Part shown: piece by piece, positions 1 through 6,250 of the stretch
Position numbering within the stretch: the first letter of the stretch is position 1
How the letters are laid out: each line of letters begins with the position of its first letter
NCBI GenBank assembly: GCA_025774425.1
Contig: JALGWA010000029.1
Coordinates: 1-9,038, forward strand
DNA length: 9,038 nucleotides
Direction: 5' to 3'
DNA from: a bacterium
GTDB lineage: Bacteria > Arandabacterota > Arandabacteria > Arandabacterales > JALGWA01
Made by a program: the position numbers and the translations under genes
Notes under the pieces: model-generated
What the model was told of the DNA's origin: nothing
Databases searched by the model: none
What the model saw: only the letters and a program-made list of their open reading frames with translations

Positions 1-81
1 CAAGCCGGAACGCGGCGCTTGGATCGGCGGACGCGGGACGCGGTCGCCCCGCGTTGTGCATTTCGAGCTCTGACCCCCTGG
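1..81. other. Short region downstream of the importer operon
   Basis: This stretch follows the stop codon of the last permease gene. It contains a 7-bp perfect inverted repeat, ACGCGGG at 31-37 and CCCGCGT at 48-54, with a 10-nt loop. On the minus-strand transcript no T-rich run follows it, so it is not a convincing intrinsic terminator. A minus-strand reading frame opens with ATG at 61-59, 20 bp past the permease stop, and stays open to the window edge (20 codons, starting MHNAGRPRP). Its only ribosome-binding candidate is a G-run too far upstream, so it might be the start of a next gene or might be chance in GC-rich DNA. Confidence 0.4.
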
Positions 82-969
82 TCATTCGCGCTCGTAATGT
101 TTGCCGAGCGCGGCCGGCGGCCGGACACGGCCGATCACGCCCGCCAGGGCGACGACGGTCAGCACGTACGGGATGGCCTGAAAGACCTGCGGCGGCAAGC
201 CTCCCCTGCCCTGAAGCGTCTCCTGGAGGGCGTCTGCGAATCCGAAGAGCAGCGAGGCCGCCATGGCGCCGACAGGGTGCCACTTGCCGAATATGAGGGC
301 GGCGAGAGCGATGAAACCGAGACCGGACGTCATGTTCTTGGCGAACGAACCGGAGAAATAGGGAAGGTACGCACCACCGAGGCCAGCTAGCACGCCGCTG
401 GCGACGACGGCCGCGAACCTCATCCTCGCGACGTGCACGCCTTGGGTGTCGGCCGCCCGCGGATGCTCTCCGACGGCCCGCAGCCTGAGACCCGGCACGG
501 TGTAATAGGCGAGGACGGTGGCGAGCACCACGGTGACGAAGGCCAAATAGGTGAGCGGCAGGAAGGGCCCCCACATGGGCAGGCGGTCGGCGGGGCCGAG
601 GGAAAACGATCTCTCCCCGCCCATGAAGACCTGCGCCAGGAAGACCGTCCCCCCGACGGCCAGCAGGTTCACGGCTACCCCGGCGACGATCTGGTTGGCC
701 CTGAAGTTCACGGTCGCCAGCGCGTGTATGCCGGCTATGACGGCGCCCGTGACCGCCGCGCCCGCCAGGCCCAGCCATGCGTTGTGGGCGAGCACGGCGA
801 CGACGGCGCCGCTGAAAGCCCCGAAGAGCATCATCCCTTCCAGCCCGATGTTGACGACGCCCGACCTCTCGCTGAAGAAGCCCCCCGTCGAGGCGAAGAC
901 CAGCGGCACCGACTTCCTTATCGCAGCCGCAAGCAGCGAGAGTGCGAAGACGGTCACGGGTTCGCTCAT
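82..969 (-). CDS. ABC importer permease 2, nucleoside/BMP type (NupQ-like)
   Basis: This is the second inner-membrane permease of a purine-nucleoside-type ABC importer in the branched-chain amino acid/ribose permease superfamily. The 295-aa protein is almost entirely hydrophobic segments, about eight. The family signature ERSGVVNIGLEGMML is at residues 34-48. A cytoplasmic coupling-type loop with RLRAVGEHPRAADTQGV lies near 162-178, followed by AALIFGKWHPVGA near 223-235. Length matches family members of about 300 aa. The ATG was chosen because it forms an ATGA overlap with the stop of permease 1 (4 nt), with GAGGTG seven bases upstream; the frame stays open farther upstream, but that would run deep into permease 1. 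It is last in the operon ATPase - permease 1 - permease 2. The family assignment is strong. The substrate is inferred from the neighbouring BMP lipoprotein and adenine deaminase. Confidence 0.93.
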   Translation of the reverse strand: MSEPVTVFALSLLAAAIRKSVPLVFASTGGFFSERSGVVNIGLEGMMLFGAFSGAVVAVLAHNAWLGLAGAAVTGAVIAGIHALATVNFRANQIVAGVAVNLLAVGGTVFLAQVFMGGERSFSLGPADRLPMWGPFLPLTYLAFVTVVLATVLAYYTVPGLRLRAVGEHPRAADTQGVHVARMRFAAVVASGVLAGLGGAYLPYFSGSFAKNMTSGLGFIALAALIFGKWHPVGAMAASLLFGFADALQETLQGRGGLPPQVFQAIPYVLTVVALAGVIGRVRPPAALGKHYERE

Positions 970-2024
970 GTCTCCGCACCTCTTCTCCTGAGAACCAAGT
1001 GCCTTATGGGGTACTCGCATGCGACGAAGATTATCACTATCGCCTGTATGACCGTGACGAGCTCGCGCGGCACGGTGGTCGCGATGTCCACCTGCGCGCC
1101 GCCGTTCGCCAGGGCGCCGAAGAACAGGGCCGCGACGACGACCCCCAGCGGCCGGTTCCTCCCGAGCAGCGCCACCGCGATTCCCGCGAACCCGTATCCG
1201 AACGGGAAGGGGCTTATGAAGTGCCTGTGCACGCCGAGCACCCGCTCCGAACCGGCCATGCCGGCGAGGAAGCCGCCTATCGCCATGGCCATGAGTGTGC
1301 TTCTCACCACGGAGATGCCCGCCGCGCGGCTCGCCAGCGGGTTGTAGCCGACGCTCCTGATCTCGAAGCCTAGCCCGGTTTTCCGGAGCAGTATGAAGAC
1401 GAGCAGGGCGCAGACGACGGCCAAGACGAAACCGAGGTTGAGCCGCGTGTACTTGTAGAGGAAGGTCATCCTGGGAAGCAGCGCGGATGCGAGCACGTCC
1501 TCGGTCTGGGGGATCTGGCCGGGTTTCCTGAAGTACGGGAGCCCGATGAGGTAGTTGGTGAGTATGAACGCGATGTAATTGAGCATGATCGTGTTGATGA
1601 CCTCGTGGGCGCCGAACCTTGCCTTGAGAAGGCCCGGGATGAGAGCCCAGAGCGCCCCGGCCGCCCCGGCCAGAGCAATGCACAGCGCCACGTGCAGCGC
1701 GGGGTCGAGGCCGCCCACCCGGTAGCCGATCCATGCCGCGACGAAGGCGCCTACGACCAGCTGGCCTTCGCCCCCGATGTTGAAGAGCCCGGCCCTCATC
1801 GCTATTGCGACGCACAGACCCGTGAATATGAGCGGTGTCGCCTCTTCGAGCGTGCCGGCTATGCTGCCCGCGCCGCCGACCGAACCCGACAGCATGACAT
1901 GGGCGATCCTCAACGGACTCTCCCCCGTGAGGAGCACTATGACCGAGGAGACGACTCCCGCGAGCACGAGCGCGACGAGGGGAGGAACCAGGTCGGTGAG
2001 ACTTGTTCTGACGTTTGCCTTCAA
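966..2024 (-). CDS. ABC importer permease 1, nucleoside/BMP type (NupP-like)
   Basis: This is the first inner-membrane permease of the importer, 352 aa, the longer of the two subunits as is usual in this family. After a short cytoplasmic N-terminus it has a membrane segment at about 14-33, then a run of helices from about 60. The family motif GLFNIGGEGQLVVGAF is at 79-94, EVINTIMLNYIA at 141-152, a coupling loop with EIRSVGYNPLASRAAGI at 221-237, and ALLGRNRPLG at 285-294. The start is TTG, read as methionine. It overlaps the ATPase stop by 4 nt (TTGA), and no in-frame ATG exists before well inside the conserved region, so TTG is the best choice. The ribosome-binding site is only a G-run inside the end of the ATPase gene, which fits translational coupling. 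It presumably pairs with permease 2 to form the translocation pore. Confidence 0.93.
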   Translation of the reverse strand: MKANVRTSLTDLVPPLVALVLAGVVSSVIVLLTGESPLRIAHVMLSGSVGGAGSIAGTLEEATPLIFTGLCVAIAMRAGLFNIGGEGQLVVGAFVAAWIGYRVGGLDPALHVALCIALAGAAGALWALIPGLLKARFGAHEVINTIMLNYIAFILTNYLIGLPYFRKPGQIPQTEDVLASALLPRMTFLYKYTRLNLGFVLAVVCALLVFILLRKTGLGFEIRSVGYNPLASRAAGISVVRSTLMAMAIGGFLAGMAGSERVLGVHRHFISPFPFGYGFAGIAVALLGRNRPLGVVVAALFFGALANGGAQVDIATTVPRELVTVIQAIVIIFVACEYPIRHLVLRRRGAET

Positions 2025-3535
2025 TCGGCGACCCCCGCCATCATCAGACCGAGCTTCTCTTCGGTCGCATCGCCCCTGTCGAGCACGCCGACTACCGCGC
2101 CGCGGTACATGACGCCTATCCGGTCGGAAAGGGAAAGCACCTCGGCGAGGTCGGCCGAAATCAGCAGCACGCCCTTGCCCCCGTCGGCCTGCCCGAGTAT
2201 GAAGGTGTGGATGAGACGCGTCGCACCGATGTCGACGCCCCTCGTCGGCTGGCAGGCGACCAGGACCTCGGGGTCACGCGCCAACTCCCTCGCCACCACG
2301 ATCTTCTGCTGATTGCCGCCCGAGAACGAATAGCCCCTGGCGTCGGGATCCGGCGGCGCTATCCCGAACTCCCCCACAAGCCGCGACGTCTCCTCGGCGA
2401 TCGCTTCGCCGTCGAGAAAGCCCATGCGCGAGAACCGCCGATCGCCCTGTCTGCCGAGCAACAGGTTCTCCCTCAGGCTGAACTCCGCAATGAGGCCCAT
2501 CGTGGTCCTATCGGGCGGAATGAATGCGAGACCGGCCTCGCGCCGGGCCGCTGGCGATCGACGCGTGACGTCGACTCCGCGCACGACGACCGACCCCGCG
2601 GAGGGCCGCCTCAGGCCGATGAGGATCTCGAAGAGCTCGAATTGCCCGTTGCCTTCGACTCCGCACAATCCCAAGACCTCCCCCTCCCGCACTTCGAGGC
2701 AGACATCCTCGAGCGGCTTGACTCCCGGCCGCGCCTCGAGGCGGACATGATCCACCCTCAACACCGGTGCGCCGAAAGAGGAACCCGAGCGCCGCGGCGG
2801 CGCATCGAGCCGCCTGCCCACCATCAACTCGGCCAGGCGGGCGACGTCGGTCTCGCCCACCGGCATGTCGCCGACGACGCGCCCGTGGCGCATCACCGTG
2901 ACGGTGTCGCTCACGTCCATCACTTCGCCGAGCTTGTGGGTGATGAAGATCACCGTCCTGCCGTCCGCAACCAGGCCCCGCATCGTCGCGAACAGTCCGC
3001 ACGCCTCCTGCGGCGTAAGCACTCCGGTGGGCTCGTCCATGATGATGATGTCGGCGTTCCTGTAGAGGACTTTCAGCATCTCGACGCGTTGCGCTTCGCC
3101 GACCGAGAGGTCCCTGACCTTCCTTTCGAGGTCGACTTCGATGCCGTACCTGGCGATCAGGTCTTCCACTTTTCGCCGGGCGCCCGCGCGGTCCAACACC
3201 GGCCCTCTCGTCGGCTCGGCTCCCAGGATGATGTTCTCCAGAACCGTGAACTCCCGGATGAGCATGAAGTGCTGGTGGATCATGCCGATGCCGTAATCGG
3301 TGCCGAGGAAGCCCTGCTTCAACGGCAGGTCTGCGCCCCTCAGGACTATGCGTCCGCTGTCCGGCCGGACGAGCCCGTAGAGGATGTTCATGAGGGTGGT
3401 CTTGCCGGCCCCGTTCTCGCCGACCAGAGCATGGACCTCGCCCCTCCTGACGTTCAGGCTCACGTCGTCATTCGCAACGGTCCCGGGGAAGGTCTTGGTG
3501 ACATCTCGTATTTCGAGAATGAAGTCCACGATCAC
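2021..3535 (-). CDS. ABC importer ATP-binding protein with two nucleotide-binding domains (NupO-like)
   Basis: This is the cytoplasmic energy-coupling subunit, 504 aa, with two ABC domains in tandem, like YufO/NupO and the sugar importer RbsA. Domain 1 (about 5-240) is intact: Walker A GENGAGKT at 39-46, Q-loop glutamine at 88 in IHQHFML, signature LSVGEAQR at 143-150, Walker B IIIMDEPT at 163-170 and the switch histidine at 200. Domain 2 (about 257-500) is degenerate: Walker A reads GVEGNGQ at 292-298 without the lysine, the signature FSGGNQQK at 404-411 is good, and the Walker B region reads LVACQPTRG at 425-433, with no acidic pair. This asymmetry is known for the family, so only one competent hydrolysis site is expected. 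The start is GTG at 3535; the only alternative is another GTG two codons later, better placed for neither of the weak SD-like sequences. An in-frame stop lies farther upstream. It heads the three-gene operon. Confidence 0.94.
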   Translation of the reverse strand: MIVDFILEIRDVTKTFPGTVANDDVSLNVRRGEVHALVGENGAGKTTLMNILYGLVRPDSGRIVLRGADLPLKQGFLGTDYGIGMIHQHFMLIREFTVLENIILGAEPTRGPVLDRAGARRKVEDLIARYGIEVDLERKVRDLSVGEAQRVEMLKVLYRNADIIIMDEPTGVLTPQEACGLFATMRGLVADGRTVIFITHKLGEVMDVSDTVTVMRHGRVVGDMPVGETDVARLAELMVGRRLDAPPRRSGSSFGAPVLRVDHVRLEARPGVKPLEDVCLEVREGEVLGLCGVEGNGQFELFEILIGLRRPSAGSVVVRGVDVTRRSPAARREAGLAFIPPDRTTMGLIAEFSLRENLLLGRQGDRRFSRMGFLDGEAIAEETSRLVGEFGIAPPDPDARGYSFSGGNQQKIVVARELARDPEVLVACQPTRGVDIGATRLIHTFILGQADGGKGVLLISADLAEVLSLSDRIGVMYRGAVVGVLDRGDATEEKLGLMMAGVAD

Positions 3536-3567
3536 CTGCCGCGTAGAGGCCGTCGAATCCGGCTCAT
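3532..3567 (-). other. Possible 11-codon leader ORF overlapping the ATPase start
   Basis: An ATG at 3567-3565 opens a short frame encoding MSRIRRPLRGR. Its TGA stop overlaps the GTG start of the ATPase gene in a GTGA arrangement, the same 4-nt overlap geometry used at both other junctions in the operon. Five of the eleven residues are arginine. The only upstream ribosome-binding candidate is a weak GGGAT, so translation is uncertain and the arrangement may be coincidence. Confidence 0.25.
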
Positions 3568-3596
3568 GGTATCATCCCGCCGCCCCTCGGTAAAGG

Positions 3597-3623
3597 CGCA
3601 AGGGACTCACGCCGTCCCATGCG
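3597..3623. promoter_or_regulatory. 27-bp imperfect palindrome, candidate operator
   Basis: The left arm CGCA-A-GGGAC (3597-3606) and the right arm GTCCC-A-TGCG (3614-3623) are mirror complementary at nine of ten positions around a 7-bp centre at 3607-3613. The palindrome ends seven bases upstream of the -35 box of the plus-strand promoter and lies between divergent genes, a typical place for a dimeric regulator. On a minus-strand transcript it could instead be a leader hairpin. The symmetry is seen directly; the regulatory role is inferred and the regulator is unknown. Confidence 0.4.
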
Positions 3624-3630
3624 AAATATC

Positions 3631-3659
3631 TTGACTTTTGCGCTAAGGCGTTCTAGAAT
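3631..3659 (+). promoter_or_regulatory. Sigma70-type promoter of the secreted-protein gene
   Basis: The -35 hexamer TTGACT (3631-3636) and the -10 hexamer TAGAAT (3654-3659) each match consensus at five of six positions, and the spacer is exactly 17 bp. The expected transcription start is near 3666, which gives a leader of about 155 nt before the ATG at 3823. No extended -10 TG is present. This is the clearest promoter in the window and stands out in otherwise GC-rich sequence. Confidence 0.72.
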
Positions 3660-3665
3660 ACAGCC

Positions 3666-3822
3666 GTTCGGTGCAAGAACGCGGCCTGCAGGGTCCGGCT
3701 GCGGTCGACGGTGCGAAGATTTTTCGATATGTGGGGCGCCTGTACCACCTCATCTTCATCTCTCCGGACGCATGTCTCAGCGAGGGGCTCTCGGGCGTTC
3801 CCGGCAGAAGGAGGTTTACGGA
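3666..3822 (+). other. Long 5' leader of the secreted-protein mRNA
   Basis: The predicted untranslated leader is about 155 nt. It contains small possible helices. CAGCCG at 3661-3666 with CGGCTG at 3696-3701 lies mostly ahead of the predicted start, while CGAA...TTCG near 3714-3726 and CGAG...CTCG near 3780-3792 lie inside it. A pyrimidine-rich stretch follows around 3747-3767. The leader ends in a strong ribosome-binding site, AAGGAGG at 3808-3814, eight bases before ATG. I do not recognise a known riboswitch class in it. Confidence 0.35.
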
Positions 3823-5148
3823 ATGGATTCACGGTTTGCATCCCGTGTGCTGCTTCTCTCGTTGTTGCTGGCCCTGGTTCCGGCGCTCGCGCTGGCGATA
3901 AGCTCGAAGGCCGAGAAACCGCCTTGTCCGTGTGACCTCGGAGGCTACGTCGTCAGCTGGTCCTGCATCTGGGAGGAGTCGGACCCCGCGTTCCCGTACC
4001 CGCTTCCCGACGTGGAAGTCCAGGTCACGGATTGCATGGGCGGGACATCCACGGCGTTGACGGACGAGAGGGGCCGCTTCGAGTTCCCGTGTGTTCCCAA
4101 CCCCACTCCCGGCTGCCCGTTCTGCATCAAGGTGACGGATGTGGACTTCACCGGCTATGTGACGGCGTTCGACGCGTCCCTCATACTCAGGTACCTCGTC
4201 GACCTCGAAACGCTGGACAGGTGTCCGTACGACACGGGCTCCGGGCTCATGTATCCGCAGAAGGTCGCGGCCGATGTCAATTGCCAGAACGGCATCAACG
4301 CCTTCGACGCCGCCTTGATACTGATGTACGCCGTGGGCGACATAGACCACTTCGACTGCGGCGACGCATGGGTCTACTATCCTGAGCCCACTTGCGCCAC
4401 CGAGTGCGCGGACGACATCACGCTCTATTGCATATACATCGGCGACGTCTCCGGGCCGAGCAGCGGTCCGAGCCTGCTCGCGGCCGGAGAGCCCGCATCG
4501 ATCAAGCTCGGCTTCCCGAGCCACTACGGAAACCGCGTCCGGGTGCCCGTCATGGTGAGCGGTGCAGAGGACATCGGCGGGTTCCAGTTCACGCTGGGAT
4601 TCGATCCCACGGACTTCGAAGTGGTGGACGTGGAGGAGGGCGAGCTGACGGACGGCTTCTTCCTGGATTACAACCCCCAGGGCGGGTTGCTCCATGTCGC
4701 CGGGGCCGGCGCCACGCTGTTCAGCGGAGACGGCGAGATTGCCGTCGTGACCCTCGAGAAGAAGCACCCGATGATAAGCACGGCGCTGAGCAGGCTCATG
4801 ATCTCGGACGCCATGCTCAATGAGAGCAAGCCCGTGATAGTCGACAACGAACCCGGAACCCCCGAGATATTCAAGTTGAGCCTCGGGCCGGTCTCCCCCA
4901 ATCCGTCGACCGGGAGCTCGGTGATCTCCTTCAACGTGTCCAGGGAGTGCACCGCCTCGCTTTCGATTTACGACGTCCAGGGCGAGCTCGTGCGCACGCT
5001 GCTCGCGGGGCGGGTGCAGGGCGGCCTCAATCAGGTCACCTGGGACGGCACCGACGCTGACGGCAGACCGGTCGGACGGGGGCTCTACTTCTGCCGCATC
5101 GAAGCCGGCGGCGCAGGCGCGACCGGCAAGATCGTCTTGATCGACTAG
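3823..5148 (+). CDS. Secreted modular protein: dockerin-like, cohesin-like and FlgD/type IX-like C-terminal domains
   Basis: The specific function is unknown; the 441-aa protein is clearly exported. Residues 1-25 are a signal peptide with a hydrophobic core and an ALALA cleavage motif. Residues about 38-92 resemble a carboxypeptidase-regulatory/CNA-B beta-sandwich (LPDVEVQVTD, then TDERGRFEFPC). Two dockerin-like calcium loops follow: D106-V-D108-F-T110-G111...T114...D117 and D151-V-N153...N159...D162, each followed by a short helix (DASLILRYL, DAALILMYA). Residues about 224-345 look cohesin-like (VRVPVMVSG, GGFQFTLGFDP, HVAGAGATLFSGDGEIA, ISDAMLNES). Residues about 349-441 are a FlgD-like/type IX sorting-type domain (SPNPSTGSS, LSIYDVQGELVRTL, DGRPVGRGLYFCRIEAGG). 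The first 210 residues have 13 cysteines, unusual for such modules and suggesting disulfides. The ATG was chosen for its strong AAGGAGG site and signal peptide; the frame is open upstream to 3619, but that would put the start ahead of the promoter. The domain calls are by eye and the cohesin call is the least certain. Confidence 0.85.
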   Translation: MDSRFASRVLLLSLLLALVPALALAISSKAEKPPCPCDLGGYVVSWSCIWEESDPAFPYPLPDVEVQVTDCMGGTSTALTDERGRFEFPCVPNPTPGCPFCIKVTDVDFTGYVTAFDASLILRYLVDLETLDRCPYDTGSGLMYPQKVAADVNCQNGINAFDAALILMYAVGDIDHFDCGDAWVYYPEPTCATECADDITLYCIYIGDVSGPSSGPSLLAAGEPASIKLGFPSHYGNRVRVPVMVSGAEDIGGFQFTLGFDPTDFEVVDVEEGELTDGFFLDYNPQGGLLHVAGAGATLFSGDGEIAVVTLEKKHPMISTALSRLMISDAMLNESKPVIVDNEPGTPEIFKLSLGPVSPNPSTGSSVISFNVSRECTASLSIYDVQGELVRTLLAGRVQGGLNQVTWDGTDADGRPVGRGLYFCRIEAGGAGATGKIVLID

Positions 5149-5173
5149 CGTGGGGCCTGTTCCGGGCTGCCTT

Positions 5174-5202
5174 CGCTGTTCCGCCGAGCTTCGGCGGAAG
5201 CG
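5174..5202. terminator. GC-rich hairpin between convergent genes
   Basis: The arms TTCCGCCGA (5179-5187) and TCGGCGGAA (5191-5199) form a perfect 9-bp stem around a 3-base loop. It can be extended by CGC (5174-5176) with GCG (5200-5202) past a two-base bulge. It lies 25 bases after the stop of the plus-strand gene and abuts the stop of the minus-strand BMP gene, as a shared bidirectional terminator would. Neither strand has a T-run after the stem, so it is not a classical intrinsic terminator; it could protect 3' ends or slow polymerase. Confidence 0.4.
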
Positions 5203-6240
5203 TCAGCGCGCCGCAGTGTAGTCGGTCACCTTGATCTTCCCCGCGATGATGTCGCGCTTGATCGATTCCACGCGGGCGATGACATCTTCCGGAAGCAGGC
5301 CTTCGTTGTGCTCATCGAGCGAGTAGCCGACACCGTCCACCTCGAGACCGTACACGTGGACCCCGCCCGAGAACCTGTCTCCGGCGACTTCCCTGATTAT
5401 CTCGAAGACCGCGACGTCGACCCGCTTCACCATGCTCGTCAGCACATGGCCAGGCGCCATGTAGTTCTGGTTGGCGTCGACGCCGATCGCATAGAGGCCC
5501 TTCTCCACGGCCGCGTCGATCACGCCGTTCCCCGTCGAACCCGCGGCCTGGAATATTATGTCCGCCCCCCTGTTGAACTGGCTGAGCGCGAGGCTCTTGC
5601 CCTTCACCGGGTCATGGAAGGCCTCGGGCCCGGAGCCGGCATAGGCCGACAGCACCTCGATGCCGGGCCTGACGTACTCGGCGCCCTCGGTGTAGCCGAC
5701 CTCGAACTTGTGTATGAGCGGAATGTCCATGCCGCCTATGAAACCGATGATCCCCGTCTTCGTCTTGAGGCCGGCTATCGCACCCACCAGGAAGCTCCCC
5801 TCATGCTCGCTGAAGACCAGAGAGGCGACATTGGGCTGATCCACGACCGCGTCTATGATCGCGAAGCGCGAGTCCGGGAACTCGGCGGACACCTGCCCGA
5901 GCGCGTCCTTCATGAGAAAGCCGACGGCGATGACGAGGTCCATACCCTGCACGGCGTACTGCCGGAGATACTTCTCGTCTTCCGCCATCTGTTCAGGCTG
6001 CCCGTAGACTCCCTCGATACCCAGTTCCTTCTCGGCCCTCTTGAGACCCTCATACGCCGAGTCATTGAACGACTTGTCCCCGAGCCCTCCGACCGAGAGC
6101 ACGAGGCCGACCCTGATCCGTGACGGATCGGGACCGTCCCCTGCCGCTCGACCCTCCCTCTCGCCCTTCTGGCAGCCGCCGAACGCGGCCGTTCCCAGCA
6201 CGGCGACCAGCACGGCGACAACGACCCGAGATCTGGACAT
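5203..6240 (-). CDS. BMP-family substrate-binding lipoprotein, purine nucleoside type
   Basis: This is the extracytoplasmic binding protein of the importer, in the basic membrane protein family (PnrA/TmpC of Treponema, BmpA, YufN). It is 345 aa with a lipoprotein signal peptide ending at C23. The lipobox reads AFGGC, with Phe at -3 being atypical. Family motifs are in order: GLGDKSFNDSAYEGL at 52-66, YLRQYAVQGMDLVIAVG at 91-107, FSEHEGSFLVGAIAGL at 143-158, GFIGGMDIPLIHKFEVGY at 166-183, AGSTGNGVIDAA at 233-244, and IGVDANQNY then LTSMVKRVD at 252-275. The GVD aspartate (255) and the lysine in SMVK (272) fall in the conserved ligand-binding region. A GGGAGG site lies four bases before the ATG, immediately after the ade stop. 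It is 10 bp downstream of ade, so probably co-transcribed, and is separated from its permeases by a convergent gene. Purine nucleoside or base is the likely ligand, by family and context only. Confidence 0.92.
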   Translation of the reverse strand: MSRSRVVVAVLVAVLGTAAFGGCQKGEREGRAAGDGPDPSRIRVGLVLSVGGLGDKSFNDSAYEGLKRAEKELGIEGVYGQPEQMAEDEKYLRQYAVQGMDLVIAVGFLMKDALGQVSAEFPDSRFAIIDAVVDQPNVASLVFSEHEGSFLVGAIAGLKTKTGIIGFIGGMDIPLIHKFEVGYTEGAEYVRPGIEVLSAYAGSGPEAFHDPVKGKSLALSQFNRGADIIFQAAGSTGNGVIDAAVEKGLYAIGVDANQNYMAPGHVLTSMVKRVDVAVFEIIREVAGDRFSGGVHVYGLEVDGVGYSLDEHNEGLLPEDVIARVESIKRDIIAGKIKVTDYTAAR

Positions 6241-6250
6241 GATCCCTCCC

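Larger units (their letters stand above)
3536..3822. other. Divergent intergenic region
   Basis: This 287-bp region separates the minus-strand importer operon from the plus-strand secreted-protein gene. It holds the plus-strand promoter, an imperfect palindrome, a long plus-strand leader and a possible minus-strand leader ORF, each listed separately. It is visibly more AT-rich around 3620-3665 than the genes on either side. I could not find a convincing sigma70-type promoter for the minus-strand operon; candidate hexamers match in only three or four positions or have wrong spacing. Confidence 0.7.

Noticed and set aside
31..54. Intrinsic terminator of the importer operon
   Set aside because: A 7-bp stem exists but no T-run follows on the minus strand, and the 10-nt loop is large.
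82..1815. Very long minus-strand frame of 577 codons ending with permease 2
   Set aside because: Only the last 295 codons look like a protein. The earlier part is an arginine/glycine-rich shadow of permease 1 in another frame, and the ATG at 969 with the ATGA overlap is the natural start.
2015..3634. Plus-strand frame of 539 codons opposite the ATPase gene
   Set aside because: It is an antisense shadow in GC-rich DNA: rich in Arg, Asp, Glu and His with no recognisable domain, while the minus strand encodes a clear two-domain ABC ATPase.
3655..3683. Promoter for the minus-strand importer operon using TATTCT as -10
   Set aside because: The hexamer matches at only four positions and no reasonable -35 lies 16-18 bp upstream.
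3619..3822. 68-codon N-terminal extension of the secreted protein
   Set aside because: The extension would start upstream of the predicted promoter, and it would bury a clear signal peptide and a strong ribosome-binding site located directly before the ATG at 3823.
3666..3822. Cyclic di-GMP (GEMM) or purine riboswitch in the leader
   Set aside because: The conserved cores I would expect (the GCAAA-type GEMM core, or the purine three-way junction with its loop pair) are not visible.
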